11,512 nt of DNA from Pseudomonadota bacterium. GTDB taxonomy: Bacteria; Pseudomonadota; Gammaproteobacteria; Burkholderiales; SG8-39. Below are positions 1-7,218 of the stretch, piece after piece (position 1 is the first letter of the stretch; every line of letters begins with the position of its first letter). Under the pieces are notes generated by a model. It was given only the letters and a program-made list of their open reading frames with translations. It ran no database searches and was not told the origin of the DNA. The stretch spans positions 1 through 11,512 of the forward strand of contig JAJZUN010000046.1 of the NCBI GenBank assembly GCA_021848555.1, in the 5' to 3' direction. Position numbers and translations under genes: made by a program.

Positions 1-1
1 T

Positions 2-544
2 ATATTGTTGAATATCCGCAGAGTCGCTGGTGGGCCTACCCTTGGGTTCCGGCAACGGCTCGCCGTCGATAACGCGGATGATCCGGTCGACGCCGGCGGT
101 AATCCCTCCATAGAAATCCCCTTGCTTGAAGCGCGGCGTAATGATCTCGCTGATGATGCGCTTGCTGGTGGCGTCATTGAGCGCCCCTTCCAGGCCGTAC
201 CCCACCTCGATGCGAAGCGCGCGGTCGTCCTTGGCGACGACGAGGATTGCGCCGTCGTCCACTTTCTTCCGCCCCAGCTTCCATTGCTCCGCAACGCGCA
301 AGGCATACTGCTCGATCGTTTCCGGGGCGGTGGTGGGAACGATCAGGACCGCGACCTGACTGCCTTTCCTGACTTCAAACGCTTGCAGGGTCTGCTCCAG
401 GGCGGCCCGCTGCCCTGCGGTGAGCGTGGCGGTCAGGTCGGTGACGCGCCCGGTCAAGGGCGGGACCGGAATCTGCGCTCCGGCCATGAAAGACCAGCAA
501 AGCGCGAATGCAAGCAATGCCGTTCTTGCCATGCGCATCGCCAT
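2..544 (-). CDS. TPM-domain (YgcG/TPM_phosphatase family) secreted protein, C-terminus cut by window edge
   Basis: The 181 visible residues begin with a Sec-type signal peptide (hydrophobic segment about residues 8-22, likely cleavage after AGA at 21-23). A TPM domain follows at about residues 31-165. Conserved landmarks are VTDLT near 34-38, EQWKLG near 86-91, DDGAILVVAKDDR at 96-108 and RIEVGYGLEG at 111-120. The domain faces the periplasm or is membrane-tethered in this family. Members typically carry a C-terminal membrane segment or a Gly/Ser-rich tail, which would lie beyond position 1. The family has been linked to phosphatase activity and, in photosynthetic organisms, to photosystem II repair; its bacterial role is not settled. 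The start at 544 is chosen because it overlaps the lemA stop by one base (TGATG) and has GGGAG about 10 nt upstream. In-frame ATGs at 538 and 532 are alternatives. LemA-TPM gene pairs are common in bacteria. Confidence 0.9.
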   Translation of the reverse strand, partial: MAMRMARTALLAFALCWSFMAGAQIPVPPLTGRVTDLTATLTAGQRAALEQTLQAFEVRKGSQVAVLIVPTTAPETIEQYALRVAEQWKLGRKKVDDGAILVVAKDDRALRIEVGYGLEGALNDATSKRIISEIITPRFKQGDFYGGITAGVDRIIRVIDGEPLPEPKGRPTSDSADIQQY

Positions 545-1176
545 CACCTGGCCGCTCCCTGAGCCTCGCCTTGGGGCCCGGCCGGCGCCGTCCCGAAATC
601 CACCGTGGGTGGCCTGGAGATTACCTTTTCGTTTTCCACCGCGAAGTTGGGCTTCGCCTTATATCCGAACGCCATTGCCGTCAGATTGGAGGGGAAGGAG
701 CGCACCGTGACGTTGAATTCCTGCACCGACTTGATGTAGCGGTTGCGCGCGACCGTAATGCGGTTTTCGGTACCTTCCAGCTGTGCCTGCAGGTCGCGGA
801 AGTTGGCGTCGGACTTCAACTGCGGATAGTTTTCGGATACCACCAGCAGCCTGGACAAGGCACCCGACAGTTCTCCCTGGGCGGCCTGGAATCTGGCAAA
901 CGCCTCAGGGTTGTTGATGAGCTCCGGGGTTGCCTGGATGCTGCCGACTTTGGCGCGGGCATTGGTGATGCCCAGCAATACCGTCTTTTCCTGGGCGGCG
1001 TAGCCCTTCACGGTATTCACCAGGTTGGGAACCAGATCCGCACGGCGTTGGTACTGGTTCACAACTTCCGACCAGCTCGCCTTGATCTGTTCGTCGTTGC
1101 TTTGCAAGGTATTGTAGCCGCAGCCGGTAAGGCTTAACGTGACCAACGCTGCAAGGCTTGCCCATAATTTACGCAT
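544..1176 (-). CDS. lemA: LemA family lipoprotein
   Basis: This 210-residue protein is a full-length LemA-family member. Residues 1-19 form a lipoprotein signal peptide with lipobox LTGC at 16-19 and acylated Cys19. Gly at +2 is compatible with outer-membrane sorting. The body is mostly helical and carries the family landmarks QYQRRADLVPNLVNTVKGYA (about 42-61), followed by AR-containing helices and NRYIKSVQEFN near 145-155. LemA proteins are extracytoplasmic helical-bundle proteins whose biochemical function is not known. They often sit beside TPM-domain genes, as here, where the stop overlaps the downstream TPM start by one base and suggests translational coupling. The start at 1176 is supported by GGAGA six bases upstream. 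A 67-nt gap separates it from the upstream SHOCT gene, so it could have its own promoter, although I could not identify one. Confidence 0.95.
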   Translation of the reverse strand: MRKLWASLAALVTLSLTGCGYNTLQSNDEQIKASWSEVVNQYQRRADLVPNLVNTVKGYAAQEKTVLLGITNARAKVGSIQATPELINNPEAFARFQAAQGELSGALSRLLVVSENYPQLKSDANFRDLQAQLEGTENRITVARNRYIKSVQEFNVTVRSFPSNLTAMAFGYKAKPNFAVENEKVISRPPTVDFGTAPAGPQGEAQGAAR

Positions 1177-1193
1177 TTTATTTCTCCGAAGTT

Positions 1194-1205
1194 AACAGCC
1201 CTGTT
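1194..1205. promoter_or_regulatory. 12-bp inverted repeat in the lemA leader
   Basis: The perfect inverted repeat AACAG-CC-CTGTT lies 18-29 bases upstream of the lemA start, just before the GGAGA ribosome-binding site. This is the widest intergenic gap in the window (67 nt). It could be an operator half-site pair or a small mRNA hairpin, or chance. No T-tract follows it on the transcribed strand, so it is not a rho-independent terminator. Confidence 0.25.
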
Positions 1206-1243
1206 GAAACGCAACTGGCGCCCGGCGCGGGGTAATGACCGCG

Positions 1244-1471
1244 CTACTTGCGCGGCTGCGTGTCGCGTTCGAGCCTGGCCTTGCGTTCTTCGTATTCCTT
1301 GTCCGATATCTCGCCCGCTGCGTAACGGCGCTGCAATATTTCGAGCGGCGACATGCGCGGCCGACTTCGCGGCACCGGTTCAATCAGTGCGAAGAACACC
1401 ACGATCAGCGCGATCCAGAACAGCCACCACAGCGCGTGCATTCCTATAAAGCTCCATCCCATGTAGTTCAT
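1244..1471 (-). CDS. Small membrane protein with C-terminal SHOCT domain
   Basis: This 75-residue protein has one N-terminal transmembrane segment (about residues 9-30, rich in Trp, Phe and Ile). A short basic/Pro linker follows, then a SHOCT motif at about 41-70: PLEILQRRYAAGEIS followed by a DKEYEERKARL-type helix. SHOCT is a short domain found at protein termini, thought to mediate oligomerisation or nucleic-acid or protein contacts. Small TM-SHOCT proteins are frequent in copper and other heavy-metal resistance clusters, but their function there is not established. The start at 1471 is chosen because AAGGAGG ends four bases upstream. A longer in-frame extension to 1615 would overlap the YHS gene and has no family resemblance. 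It lies 46 nt downstream of the YHS gene and is probably co-transcribed with it. Confidence 0.88.
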   Translation of the reverse strand: MNYMGWSFIGMHALWWLFWIALIVVFFALIEPVPRSRPRMSPLEILQRRYAAGEISDKEYEERKARLERDTQPRK

Positions 1472-1475
1472 ATGC

Positions 1476-1482
1476 CCTCCTT
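1476..1482 (-). promoter_or_regulatory. Ribosome-binding site that fixes the SHOCT-protein start
   Basis: AAGGAGG on the minus strand ends four bases before the ATG at 1471. It favours this start over the in-frame ATG three codons later (spacing 13) and over the long upstream extension. Confidence 0.8.
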
Positions 1483-1517
1483 GTCGAACACCACAAATCG
1501 CAGTGTGTCTGCGCCCA

Positions 1518-1706
1518 TTAACCCGAGTCCTTCGTCGGCTGCCCGCGCGCGTCGTCCACACGCTCCGGCACGTACTGCTGCGGCGCCTGGTCGAACCTGG
1601 CGACGCAGGCCTCACTGCAAAAATAATACGTCCTGCCTAGGACGGTGCGTTGCGCGGCCGCCTCTTCGGGCCGCACCAGCATGCCGCATACGGGATCTTT
1701 TTCCAT
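1518..1706 (-). CDS. YHS-domain metal-binding protein (small)
   Basis: This 62-residue protein is almost entirely a YHS domain. It has DPVCGM at residues 4-9 (Cys7), then YYFCSEAC at 27-34 (Cys30, Cys34), then FDQAPQQYV. The three cysteines are the usual YHS metal-ligand set. YHS domains occur in copper-transporting ATPases and in stand-alone metal-sensing or chaperone-like proteins. The sequence does not show which metal is bound. The start at 1706 has AAGGAG at normal spacing. It begins 22 nt after the stop of the second permease and is followed by the SHOCT gene, so it reads as the tail of the exporter operon. It is a shorter relative of the YHS protein at 7450-7932, and the two flank the exporter. 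Confidence 0.9.
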   Translation of the reverse strand: MEKDPVCGMLVRPEEAAAQRTVLGRTYYFCSEACVARFDQAPQQYVPERVDDARGQPTKDSG

Positions 1707-1728
1707 CGCTCGTCTCCTTTCTCATGAG

Positions 1729-2841
1729 TCAACCAAGATGGCGCCGGAAGCGCCACACGCTCAAGGCGAGCAGCACGCCGCCGATCGCCAGCATGGCCGC
1801 GAGCCGCGGCCACAGCACATCGAGCCCCACGCCCTTCAGGAACAGGCCGAGCACCGCGTCCATGTAGTGGCGCAGCGGACTTGCCTCCGCCAGGACCTGC
1901 AAGCCTGACGGCATGCTTTCGAGCGGCACCACGGTGCCGGACAGAAACAGCAGCGGAAACAGCACCAGGAAGGACATCAGCAGCGCCTGCTGCAAGGTGT
2001 CCGCAATCACCGCCACCAGGATGCCGATGCCCAGGCTGCTCAGCAGGAACGCGCCGGAGAACAGCATGAACAGCGCGAGGCTGCCGCGCAGCGGCACGCC
2101 GAACACGGCCGCAACCAGAAGGCCGGGGAACAGCGCGATCAGGCCGACCAGAAATGGCGGCATCATCTTGGCCGCGATCGTCTCGCCCGGCGACACCGGC
2201 GTCACCAAGAGCTGCTCCATCGTGCCCGACTCCTTCTCGCGCACGACGCCGGCCGCGGCCGTGATCACGCCCACCATCATGCCGGCGAGCGCCATCATGG
2301 ACAGCACCATGAAGTGGCGGTAGTCGAGTTCCGAGTTGTACCAGACGCGCGGGCGCAGTTCGACTGGCGGGCCGGATATATGTTGCGGTGGCGCCCGCTG
2401 CAACGCGAAGTTCTGCACGATGCGCTGCGCATAGCCCTGGGCGACGCTCGCGGTGTTGGCATTGGAACCATCGAGCAGGAGTTGCACGGTGGTAGGCACA
2501 CCCTGCGCAAGCTGGCGGGAAAACTCCGGCGGAACCACCACCGCCGCCAGCACCTCGCCGCGATTGAGCATCGTCGCCACTTCGGAATCCGCGGCGGCGG
2601 TGTGCGTGATTTTGAAATAACCCGAACTGCCGAAGTCCTGCATGAGCGCGCGGCTCTCGGCGGAACGCGCATCATCCACAAACACGGTCGGCAGGTTGCG
2701 CACGTCGAAGGACATGGCGTAGGTGCACATGACGACCTCGCCGGTGTAGAGGTACAGGATCAGCGCCAGCATGGTGCGGGCGCGCAGGAACTGGATCAGT
2801 TCCTTGCGCACGAGCGCTGCGATTCTGCCGTAGCGCGTCAT
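1729..2841 (-). CDS. ABC-2 type transporter permease, second of a pair (YbhR-like)
   Basis: This 370-residue inner-membrane permease has the ABC-2 layout. A cytoplasmic N-terminus (VRKELIQFLR, 11-20) leads to TM1 (about 24-43) and a large periplasmic domain (about 45-170). TM segments follow at about 176-199, 228-248, 255-280, 286-304 and 345-364. VVREKESGTMEQLLVTP (199-215) is the coupling-helix motif expected to contact the ATPase. It is homologous to the upstream permease and probably forms a heterodimer with it, powered by the duplicated ATPase. The gene order MFP-ATPase-permease-permease matches the E. coli ybhGFSR exporter, which is associated with drug and cation tolerance; substrate here is unknown. 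The start at 2841 overlaps the upstream stop by 4 nt (ATGA). An open frame continues upstream to 3462, but it is a shadow of the first permease. Confidence 0.92.
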   Translation of the reverse strand: MTRYGRIAALVRKELIQFLRARTMLALILYLYTGEVVMCTYAMSFDVRNLPTVFVDDARSAESRALMQDFGSSGYFKITHTAAADSEVATMLNRGEVLAAVVVPPEFSRQLAQGVPTTVQLLLDGSNANTASVAQGYAQRIVQNFALQRAPPQHISGPPVELRPRVWYNSELDYRHFMVLSMMALAGMMVGVITAAAGVVREKESGTMEQLLVTPVSPGETIAAKMMPPFLVGLIALFPGLLVAAVFGVPLRGSLALFMLFSGAFLLSSLGIGILVAVIADTLQQALLMSFLVLFPLLFLSGTVVPLESMPSGLQVLAEASPLRHYMDAVLGLFLKGVGLDVLWPRLAAMLAIGGVLLALSVWRFRRHLG

Positions 2842-3971
2842 CGAGCCACCTTCTTGCGGAACAGCCGCGTGGTGACGACGAAGACCAGCACCGTGTAAAG
2901 CAGCAGCGCCAGGAACTGCGGCCACAGAACCTCCAGGCCCACATTCTTCATCGCGATGCCGCGCGAAATCTCGATGAAGTAGCGTGCCGGGAAAAGATAG
3001 GTGTAGAGCTGCAGCAGCGTTGGCATGGTGAAGATCGGGAACAGGAACCCGGAGAACAGGAACGAGGGCATGAGGGTCGCGAGCAGCGACAGCAGCATGG
3101 CGACGAGCTGGCTGCGGGTAATGATCGAGATGAGCAGCCCGAGCCCCACGGTGCAGAACACGTAGATCACGGTCGCCATCAGGAACAGCGGGAAGCTGCC
3201 GAGGAACGGGATATGGAACCACCACAGCCCGGCGACCAGGATCATGAGCATCTCGATGAAGGCGATCGCGGCGTACGGGATCATCTTGCCGGCGATGAAC
3301 TCGTACGGCCGGATCGGCGAGACGAAAATCTGCTGTACCGAGCCCGCCTCTTTCTCGCGCACCACCGCGAGCGCGGTGAGCAGCGGCGGGAATGCCATCA
3401 GGATCACGCCGAACAGGCCGGGCACGATGTAGTTCACGCTTTCGAGCGGCGCGTTGAACCACACCCGGCTCTCGACCCGGACCGGGACCGGCTGCGCGGC
3501 CATGCCCTGCGCAGCCAGGCGCGCGCTCGCACGCTCGAGCGAATAGCTCTGGACGATGGCCTCGGCGTAGCCGAGGATCATCATCGCGGTGGCGGAGTAC
3601 GAGCCATCGGCAAGCGCCTGCACCTCGGCCGTCTCGCCGCGCGCGAGCTTTTGCGAGAAATCCGGCGGTACGATCAGCACCAGGCGCACCCGGCTACGGT
3701 CGAGCAGCTTGGCAATCTCGCTCTCGGTACGAACATCGTGCGCACGCTTGAAGTAACCCGATTGCGGGAAGCGCTCGATCAGCGCGCGGCTCGCCGCGCT
3801 GCGGTCCTGGTCGTAGACCGCAAGGCTCGCGTCCTTGACGTCGAGCGACAGCGCCGAGCCGAAGAGGTAAAGCATCAGCAGCGGCAGCACCACCGCGACC
3901 GCGATCGTGATCGGGTCGCGGCGGATCTCGCGCACCTCTTTCCACACCACGGCAAAGATCAGGCTCTTCAT
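2838..3971 (-). CDS. ABC-2 type transporter permease, first of a pair (YbhS-like)
   Basis: This 377-residue inner-membrane permease of the ABC-2 family starts with a cytoplasmic WKEVREIRRDP segment (10-20). TM1 spans about 21-41, and a periplasmic domain spans about 43-175, with DFSQKLARGE near 104-113. TM segments follow at about 181-203, 232-252, 258-284, 287-312 and 350-367. VVREKEAGSVQQIFVSPIRP (203-222) is the ATPase-coupling segment. It is a clear paralogue of the next gene, with the same length, topology and motif spacing, but divergent sequence. Both ends overlap neighbours through ATGA: the ATPase stop at 3968-3970 and the second permease start at 2839-2841. This packing fits stoichiometric synthesis of one complex. 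By analogy with YbhFSR/YhiH-YhhJ systems it would export a small molecule together with the HlyD protein. The substrate cannot be read from the sequence. Confidence 0.93.
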   Translation of the reverse strand: MKSLIFAVVWKEVREIRRDPITIAVAVVLPLLMLYLFGSALSLDVKDASLAVYDQDRSAASRALIERFPQSGYFKRAHDVRTESEIAKLLDRSRVRLVLIVPPDFSQKLARGETAEVQALADGSYSATAMMILGYAEAIVQSYSLERASARLAAQGMAAQPVPVRVESRVWFNAPLESVNYIVPGLFGVILMAFPPLLTALAVVREKEAGSVQQIFVSPIRPYEFIAGKMIPYAAIAFIEMLMILVAGLWWFHIPFLGSFPLFLMATVIYVFCTVGLGLLISIITRSQLVAMLLSLLATLMPSFLFSGFLFPIFTMPTLLQLYTYLFPARYFIEISRGIAMKNVGLEVLWPQFLALLLYTVLVFVVTTRLFRKKVAR

Positions 3972-5914
3972 CCCGTGCTCCGCCGCGCATCAGCCATCTC
4001 GAGGCGCGCCTGCTCCATCTGGATGAAGGCGATGAACACGTCCTCGATGCCGAGCGGGACCGTTTCGATGCGCCGCACCCGATGGCCGGCCTGTTCGAGA
4101 CGCGCGAGCAGACGCGGACGCGCGGCCGCGGCGTCGTCCACCAGCAGGTGCAGGCGGTCGCCGAAAAACGAGGCCTGGACGCCGGGGTCGTCGCCAAACA
4201 GCGCGAGCGCCGGGATCGGCTGGTCGCATTCGAGTTCGAGCATCTCGCCGGCGCGCATGCCGGTGCGCAATTTCTGCGGCGAACCAAGGGCAATGAGTCG
4301 CCCGTAGTAGAGCAGCCCGAGGGTATGGCAGTGCTCGGCCTCGTCCATGTAATGCGTGGTCACGAACACCGTGACGCCGCGCGCGGCGAGATCGCCGATC
4401 AGTTCCCAGAAGCGCCGGCGCGACAGCGGATCGACCCCGGCGGTGGGCTCGTCGAGGAACAGCACCTGCGGCTCGTGCAGCACGGCGCAGGCCAGCGCCA
4501 GGCGCTGCTTGAGCCCGCCGGACAGCGCGCGCGTGAGCCGCGCCTCGTCGCCGGCGAGGCCGGCAAGCTGCAAGGCCCAGTCGCGGCGCGCGGCGAGCTT
4601 CTCGCGCGGAACCTGATACACGCCGGCGAAGAAATCGAGGTTCTCGCCCACCGTCATGTCTTCGTAGAGCGAGAAATGCTGCGACATGTAGCCGATGCGC
4701 GCGCGGAGTGCGCGCGTATCGGCGCCGAGTCCGACGCCGGCGACCGTAGCCCGCCCGGCGCTCGGCGCGAGCAGGCCGCACAGCATCTTGATGGTGGTGG
4801 TCTTACCCGAGCCGTTCGGGCCGAGAAAGCCGAATATCTCGCCGCGCCGCACGGCAAAACTCACCCGATCCACCGCGGTGAAGTTGCCGAAGCGCATGCC
4901 GAGTTCCTGCACCTCGACCGCCGGGCCGCTTGCGGCTGCCGACATTTCGTCGGCAGGTTCAACGGGAGCCGCGCCGACCGGCGTGGCCGGCAGCAGCGCG
5001 ACGAACACGTCCTCCAGACTCGGCGCGACCGCCCGCTCCGCCTCGACCTGCACATCCTCGCGCGCAAGTGCTGCGCGCCACTCGCCCTCCCCGCCGCCGT
5101 CCTCCGGCAGCCGCAGGTGCAGGCGTTCGCCGAACACGTAGGGCGCGGCCTGCGGCAGTGCACGCTGCAGCACGGCGAGCGCGCGGCGCTGTGGACGCGC
5201 ATCGAGTTCAAGCATCTTTCCCGGCAGCGCTGCGCGCAGCCGCCCGGGCGCATCGCAGGCAATTAGACGGCCATCGTGCAGCAGCGCCACGCGCGTGCAG
5301 CGCTCGGCCTCGTCCATGTAGGGGGTGGACACCACGATGCTGGTGCCTTCGGCGAGCGCCCGGTAAAGGATGCTCCAGAATTCTCGCCGCGATACCGGAT
5401 CGACGCCGGTGGTCGGCTCGTCCAGGATAAGGAGCGGCGGCGCATGGACGAGGGCGCAACACAGCGCGAGCTTCTTCTGCATGCCGCCGGAGAGAAAGCG
5501 CGCCAGCTGGTCGCGGTGTCGCTCCAGGCGGGCAAATGCCAGCAAGCGCGACTTGCGTTCGACGCGCGCCGCGTCCGGCACGCGGTGCAGGGCGGCGAAA
5601 AAGTCGAGGTTCTCGTCCACCGTCAGGCGCCCGTAGAGACTGAATACCTGCGACATGTAGCCGATGCGCGCGGTGATCTCGCCCGCCTCGCGCACGCTGT
5701 CGTGACCCAGCACCGTCGCGTGCCCCGCGCTGGGGTCGAGGATGCCGGCCAGAATCTGCAGCGTCGTGGTCTTGCCGGCGCCGTCCGAGCCGAGGAGCCC
5801 GAATACTTCGCCGCGGCGAACAGCGAGATCGAGACCGGCAAGCACCGTCCGTTGGCCGTAGCGCCGGGTGAGGCCCGCCGCCTCGATCACCGGGTCTTCG
5901 GCAGGCGCGTTCAT
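3968..5914 (-). CDS. Duplicated ABC transporter ATPase with two fused NBDs (YbhF-like)
   Basis: This 648-residue cytoplasmic ATPase holds two tandem nucleotide-binding domains. NBD1 (about 8-310) has Walker A GSDGAGKT (42-49), Q-loop YMSQ (86-89), signature LSGGM (141-145), Walker B LLILDEP (161-167) and D-loop VDP (171-173). NBD2 (about 333-635) has Walker A GPNGSGKT (365-372), YMSQ (409-412), LSGGL (465-469), VLFLDEP (484-490) and H-loop His521 in TTHYMDEAEH. In NBD1 the matching position is Pro198 (STPYMDEAE), so the catalytic H-loop His is absent. After each NBD a short domain ends in a SLEDVFVAL- or GIEDVFIAF-type helix, as in drug-export ATPases. The length and fusion resemble E. coli YbhF rather than RbbA, which also carries a permease. 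The start at 5914 lies 2 nt after the MFP stop. A longer frame reaching 6859 is a shadow of the MFP gene. Confidence 0.95.
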   Translation of the reverse strand: MNAPAEDPVIEAAGLTRRYGQRTVLAGLDLAVRRGEVFGLLGSDGAGKTTTLQILAGILDPSAGHATVLGHDSVREAGEITARIGYMSQVFSLYGRLTVDENLDFFAALHRVPDAARVERKSRLLAFARLERHRDQLARFLSGGMQKKLALCCALVHAPPLLILDEPTTGVDPVSRREFWSILYRALAEGTSIVVSTPYMDEAERCTRVALLHDGRLIACDAPGRLRAALPGKMLELDARPQRRALAVLQRALPQAAPYVFGERLHLRLPEDGGGEGEWRAALAREDVQVEAERAVAPSLEDVFVALLPATPVGAAPVEPADEMSAAASGPAVEVQELGMRFGNFTAVDRVSFAVRRGEIFGFLGPNGSGKTTTIKMLCGLLAPSAGRATVAGVGLGADTRALRARIGYMSQHFSLYEDMTVGENLDFFAGVYQVPREKLAARRDWALQLAGLAGDEARLTRALSGGLKQRLALACAVLHEPQVLFLDEPTAGVDPLSRRRFWELIGDLAARGVTVFVTTHYMDEAEHCHTLGLLYYGRLIALGSPQKLRTGMRAGEMLELECDQPIPALALFGDDPGVQASFFGDRLHLLVDDAAAARPRLLARLEQAGHRVRRIETVPLGIEDVFIAFIQMEQARLEMADARRSTG

Positions 5915-5916
5915 GG

Positions 5917-6876
5917 CTAGCGCGGCACCGTCAGCTTTTGCGGCCACGCGGCGTCGGGTTTCCAGCGCACCCAGGCGTCGGCCGGCATGCCGGGCTTGAG
6001 ATAGCCTTCCGGATTGTCCACCGCGAGCGTCACGCCGAACACCAGGCGCGCGCGCTCGTCCGGCATGTGCACGTCCTTGGGGGTGAACTGGGCACGCGCA
6101 TCGACGCGCGCCACGCGGCCATCGAAGCTGCGCTGCGGGAAGGCGTCCACGCGCACCCGCGCCGGGTCGTCGAGCTTGACCTTGCCGATCTCGCTCTCCG
6201 GCACGTAGATCTTCAGCTCGATGCGCGCCAGGTCGGCAAGCACGGCAATGGTCCGGCCCGGTGCAGCAAGCTCGCCGGCCTCGATGCCCTTGGTGAGAAT
6301 CGTGCCGGCCGCCGGGGCACGGATCACGGCCTTGCCCACCTGCGAGCGCAGCAGCTCGACTTCGCGGCTCGCCGCCTCCCGGCTCGCCGCCGCTTGCGAC
6401 CGCTGGGCAATGAGCGTCTCGACCTGCCCGCGCGCCTCGCGTTGCTGGTTCTCGACACGATCGAGCATCTGCGCGGACACGTAGCCGGTTTCGCGCAGCT
6501 TGCGGTAGCGCGCGAGCTCCTCGTCCGCGGTCTGCACATGGTGCCGCGCGGTGTCGAGCTGGCGCGCGACCTGCACCTGGGCGCGTTGCGCGGCGGCGGC
6601 ATTGGCCTCGGTCTGCGCAAGGCGCGTGTTCAAATCGGTTTCGTCGAGCCGCACCAGCAAGTCGTTCTTGCGCACCGTTCGCCCCTCGACAAGCGCGCTC
6701 TCCTGCACCCGCCCGCCCACCTCGGCACTCACCGTTACCTCGGTCGCCTCGATGCGCCCGTTGCCATAGAGAATCCCCGCCGGCAATGCCGGCGGCAACA
6801 GCCACAGGAACACTGCATATGAAACACCCGCGAGGCCAATCATGCCAAGAAGTGTCCACAGCCAGGTCTTGCGCAT
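5917..6876 (-). CDS. HlyD-family membrane-fusion protein (YbhG-like) of the ABC exporter
   Basis: This 319-residue periplasmic adaptor is anchored by an N-terminal TM segment (about 5-27). The first lipoyl half-motif follows (GRIEATEVTVSAEVGGRV at 40-57, then VRLDETDL at 75-82). An Ala/Gln/Arg/Glu-rich alpha-hairpin occupies about 83-178. The second lipoyl half (IRAPAAGTI at 185-193) and a beta-barrel domain come next. FTPKDVHMPDERARLVF (264-280) is a conserved element of the YbhG/YhiI branch. Such proteins bridge an inner-membrane pump to a TolC-type channel, but no channel gene lies in the window. The start at 6876 is chosen because GGGAG lies 5 nt upstream and the hydrophobic anchor follows at once. 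A 27-residue extension to 6957 is open but has no signal-like character and overlaps the upstream gene. The stop is two bases before the ATPase start. Confidence 0.93.
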   Translation of the reverse strand: MRKTWLWTLLGMIGLAGVSYAVFLWLLPPALPAGILYGNGRIEATEVTVSAEVGGRVQESALVEGRTVRKNDLLVRLDETDLNTRLAQTEANAAAAQRAQVQVARQLDTARHHVQTADEELARYRKLRETGYVSAQMLDRVENQQREARGQVETLIAQRSQAAASREAASREVELLRSQVGKAVIRAPAAGTILTKGIEAGELAAPGRTIAVLADLARIELKIYVPESEIGKVKLDDPARVRVDAFPQRSFDGRVARVDARAQFTPKDVHMPDERARLVFGVTLAVDNPEGYLKPGMPADAWVRWKPDAAWPQKLTVPR

Positions 6877-6881
6877 CGCTA

Positions 6882-6886
6882 CTCCC
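6882..6886 (-). promoter_or_regulatory. Ribosome-binding site that fixes the HlyD-protein start
   Basis: GGGAG on the minus strand lies five bases before the ATG at 6876. It supports the 319-residue form over the in-frame start at 6957. Confidence 0.75.
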
Positions 6887-6940
6887 GTCAGGTTTTTCTG
6901 CCAGACATCCGGCAATCGGATCGTCAGACCTTCCTTGCGG

Positions 6941-7207
6941 CTACGGCCGTGCGTCACCCCAGCGCCGCTGGAGAACGTTGTAGATCGGCACGTACACCAG
7001 CCCGGCGTACACGCCGTAAAGGAAACTCTCGGCGAGCCCGAGCAGGAAGCCCCACCAGGTGAGCCATTTGAACGCCGGCAGTATCTGCTCGAGGAATACG
7101 TGCATGTGCAGACTCTGCGGCGTGACCAGGCCGTAGATGACGCACACCGCGAAGGTGACTGCGCCCCACAAGCCGAGCGCCCAGGAAACGAGCTTGATGT
7201 TCAGCAT
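6941..7207 (-). CDS. DUF5676-type small membrane protein
   Basis: This 88-residue integral membrane protein has two hydrophobic segments (about 5-27 and 47-74). It shows the recognisable pattern SWALGLWGAVTFAVCVIYGL (8-27), then TPQSLHMHVFLEQILPAFKW and LTWWGFLLGLAESFLYGVY, ending in a basic YNVLQRRWG tail. I assign it to DUF5676 from remembered family consensus. Members are of unknown function and recur beside YHS, DUF2933, SHOCT and copper-handling genes. The His-x-His pair in SLHMH between the two helices, with its Met, could be a metal ligand, but that is inference. The start at 7207 has GAGGAGA at good spacing. The gene begins 11 nt after the DUF2933 stop and ends 64 nt before the HlyD start, so co-transcription is likely. 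Confidence 0.85.
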   Translation of the reverse strand: MLNIKLVSWALGLWGAVTFAVCVIYGLVTPQSLHMHVFLEQILPAFKWLTWWGFLLGLAESFLYGVYAGLVYVPIYNVLQRRWGDARP

Positions 7208-7218
7208 GACGGCTCTCC

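Noticed and set aside
5..562. 185-codon plus-strand open frame at the window start
   Set aside because: It is antisense to the TPM-domain protein, which has a signal peptide and conserved motifs on the minus strand.
1177..1243. Possible sigma70 promoter before lemA
   Set aside because: TTGCGT and TTAACT elements can be found, but their spacing (13 nt) is not usable. I saw no better pair.
2842..3462. Upstream extension of the second permease frame giving a 577-residue protein
   Set aside because: It lies inside the first permease gene in another frame. The true N-terminus at 2841 matches the family and overlaps the previous stop as ATGA.
5915..6859. Upstream extension of the ATPase frame giving a 963-residue protein
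   Set aside because: The extra sequence overlaps the HlyD gene in another frame, is low-complexity Ala/Arg/Gly, and has no domain. The ABC start at 5914 sits 2 nt after the HlyD stop.
6899..6914. Hairpin TGCCAGACATCCGGCA between DUF5676 and HlyD genes, considered as a terminator
   Set aside because: On the transcribed strand it is followed by an A-run rather than T residues; the T-run lies on the wrong side for either direction.
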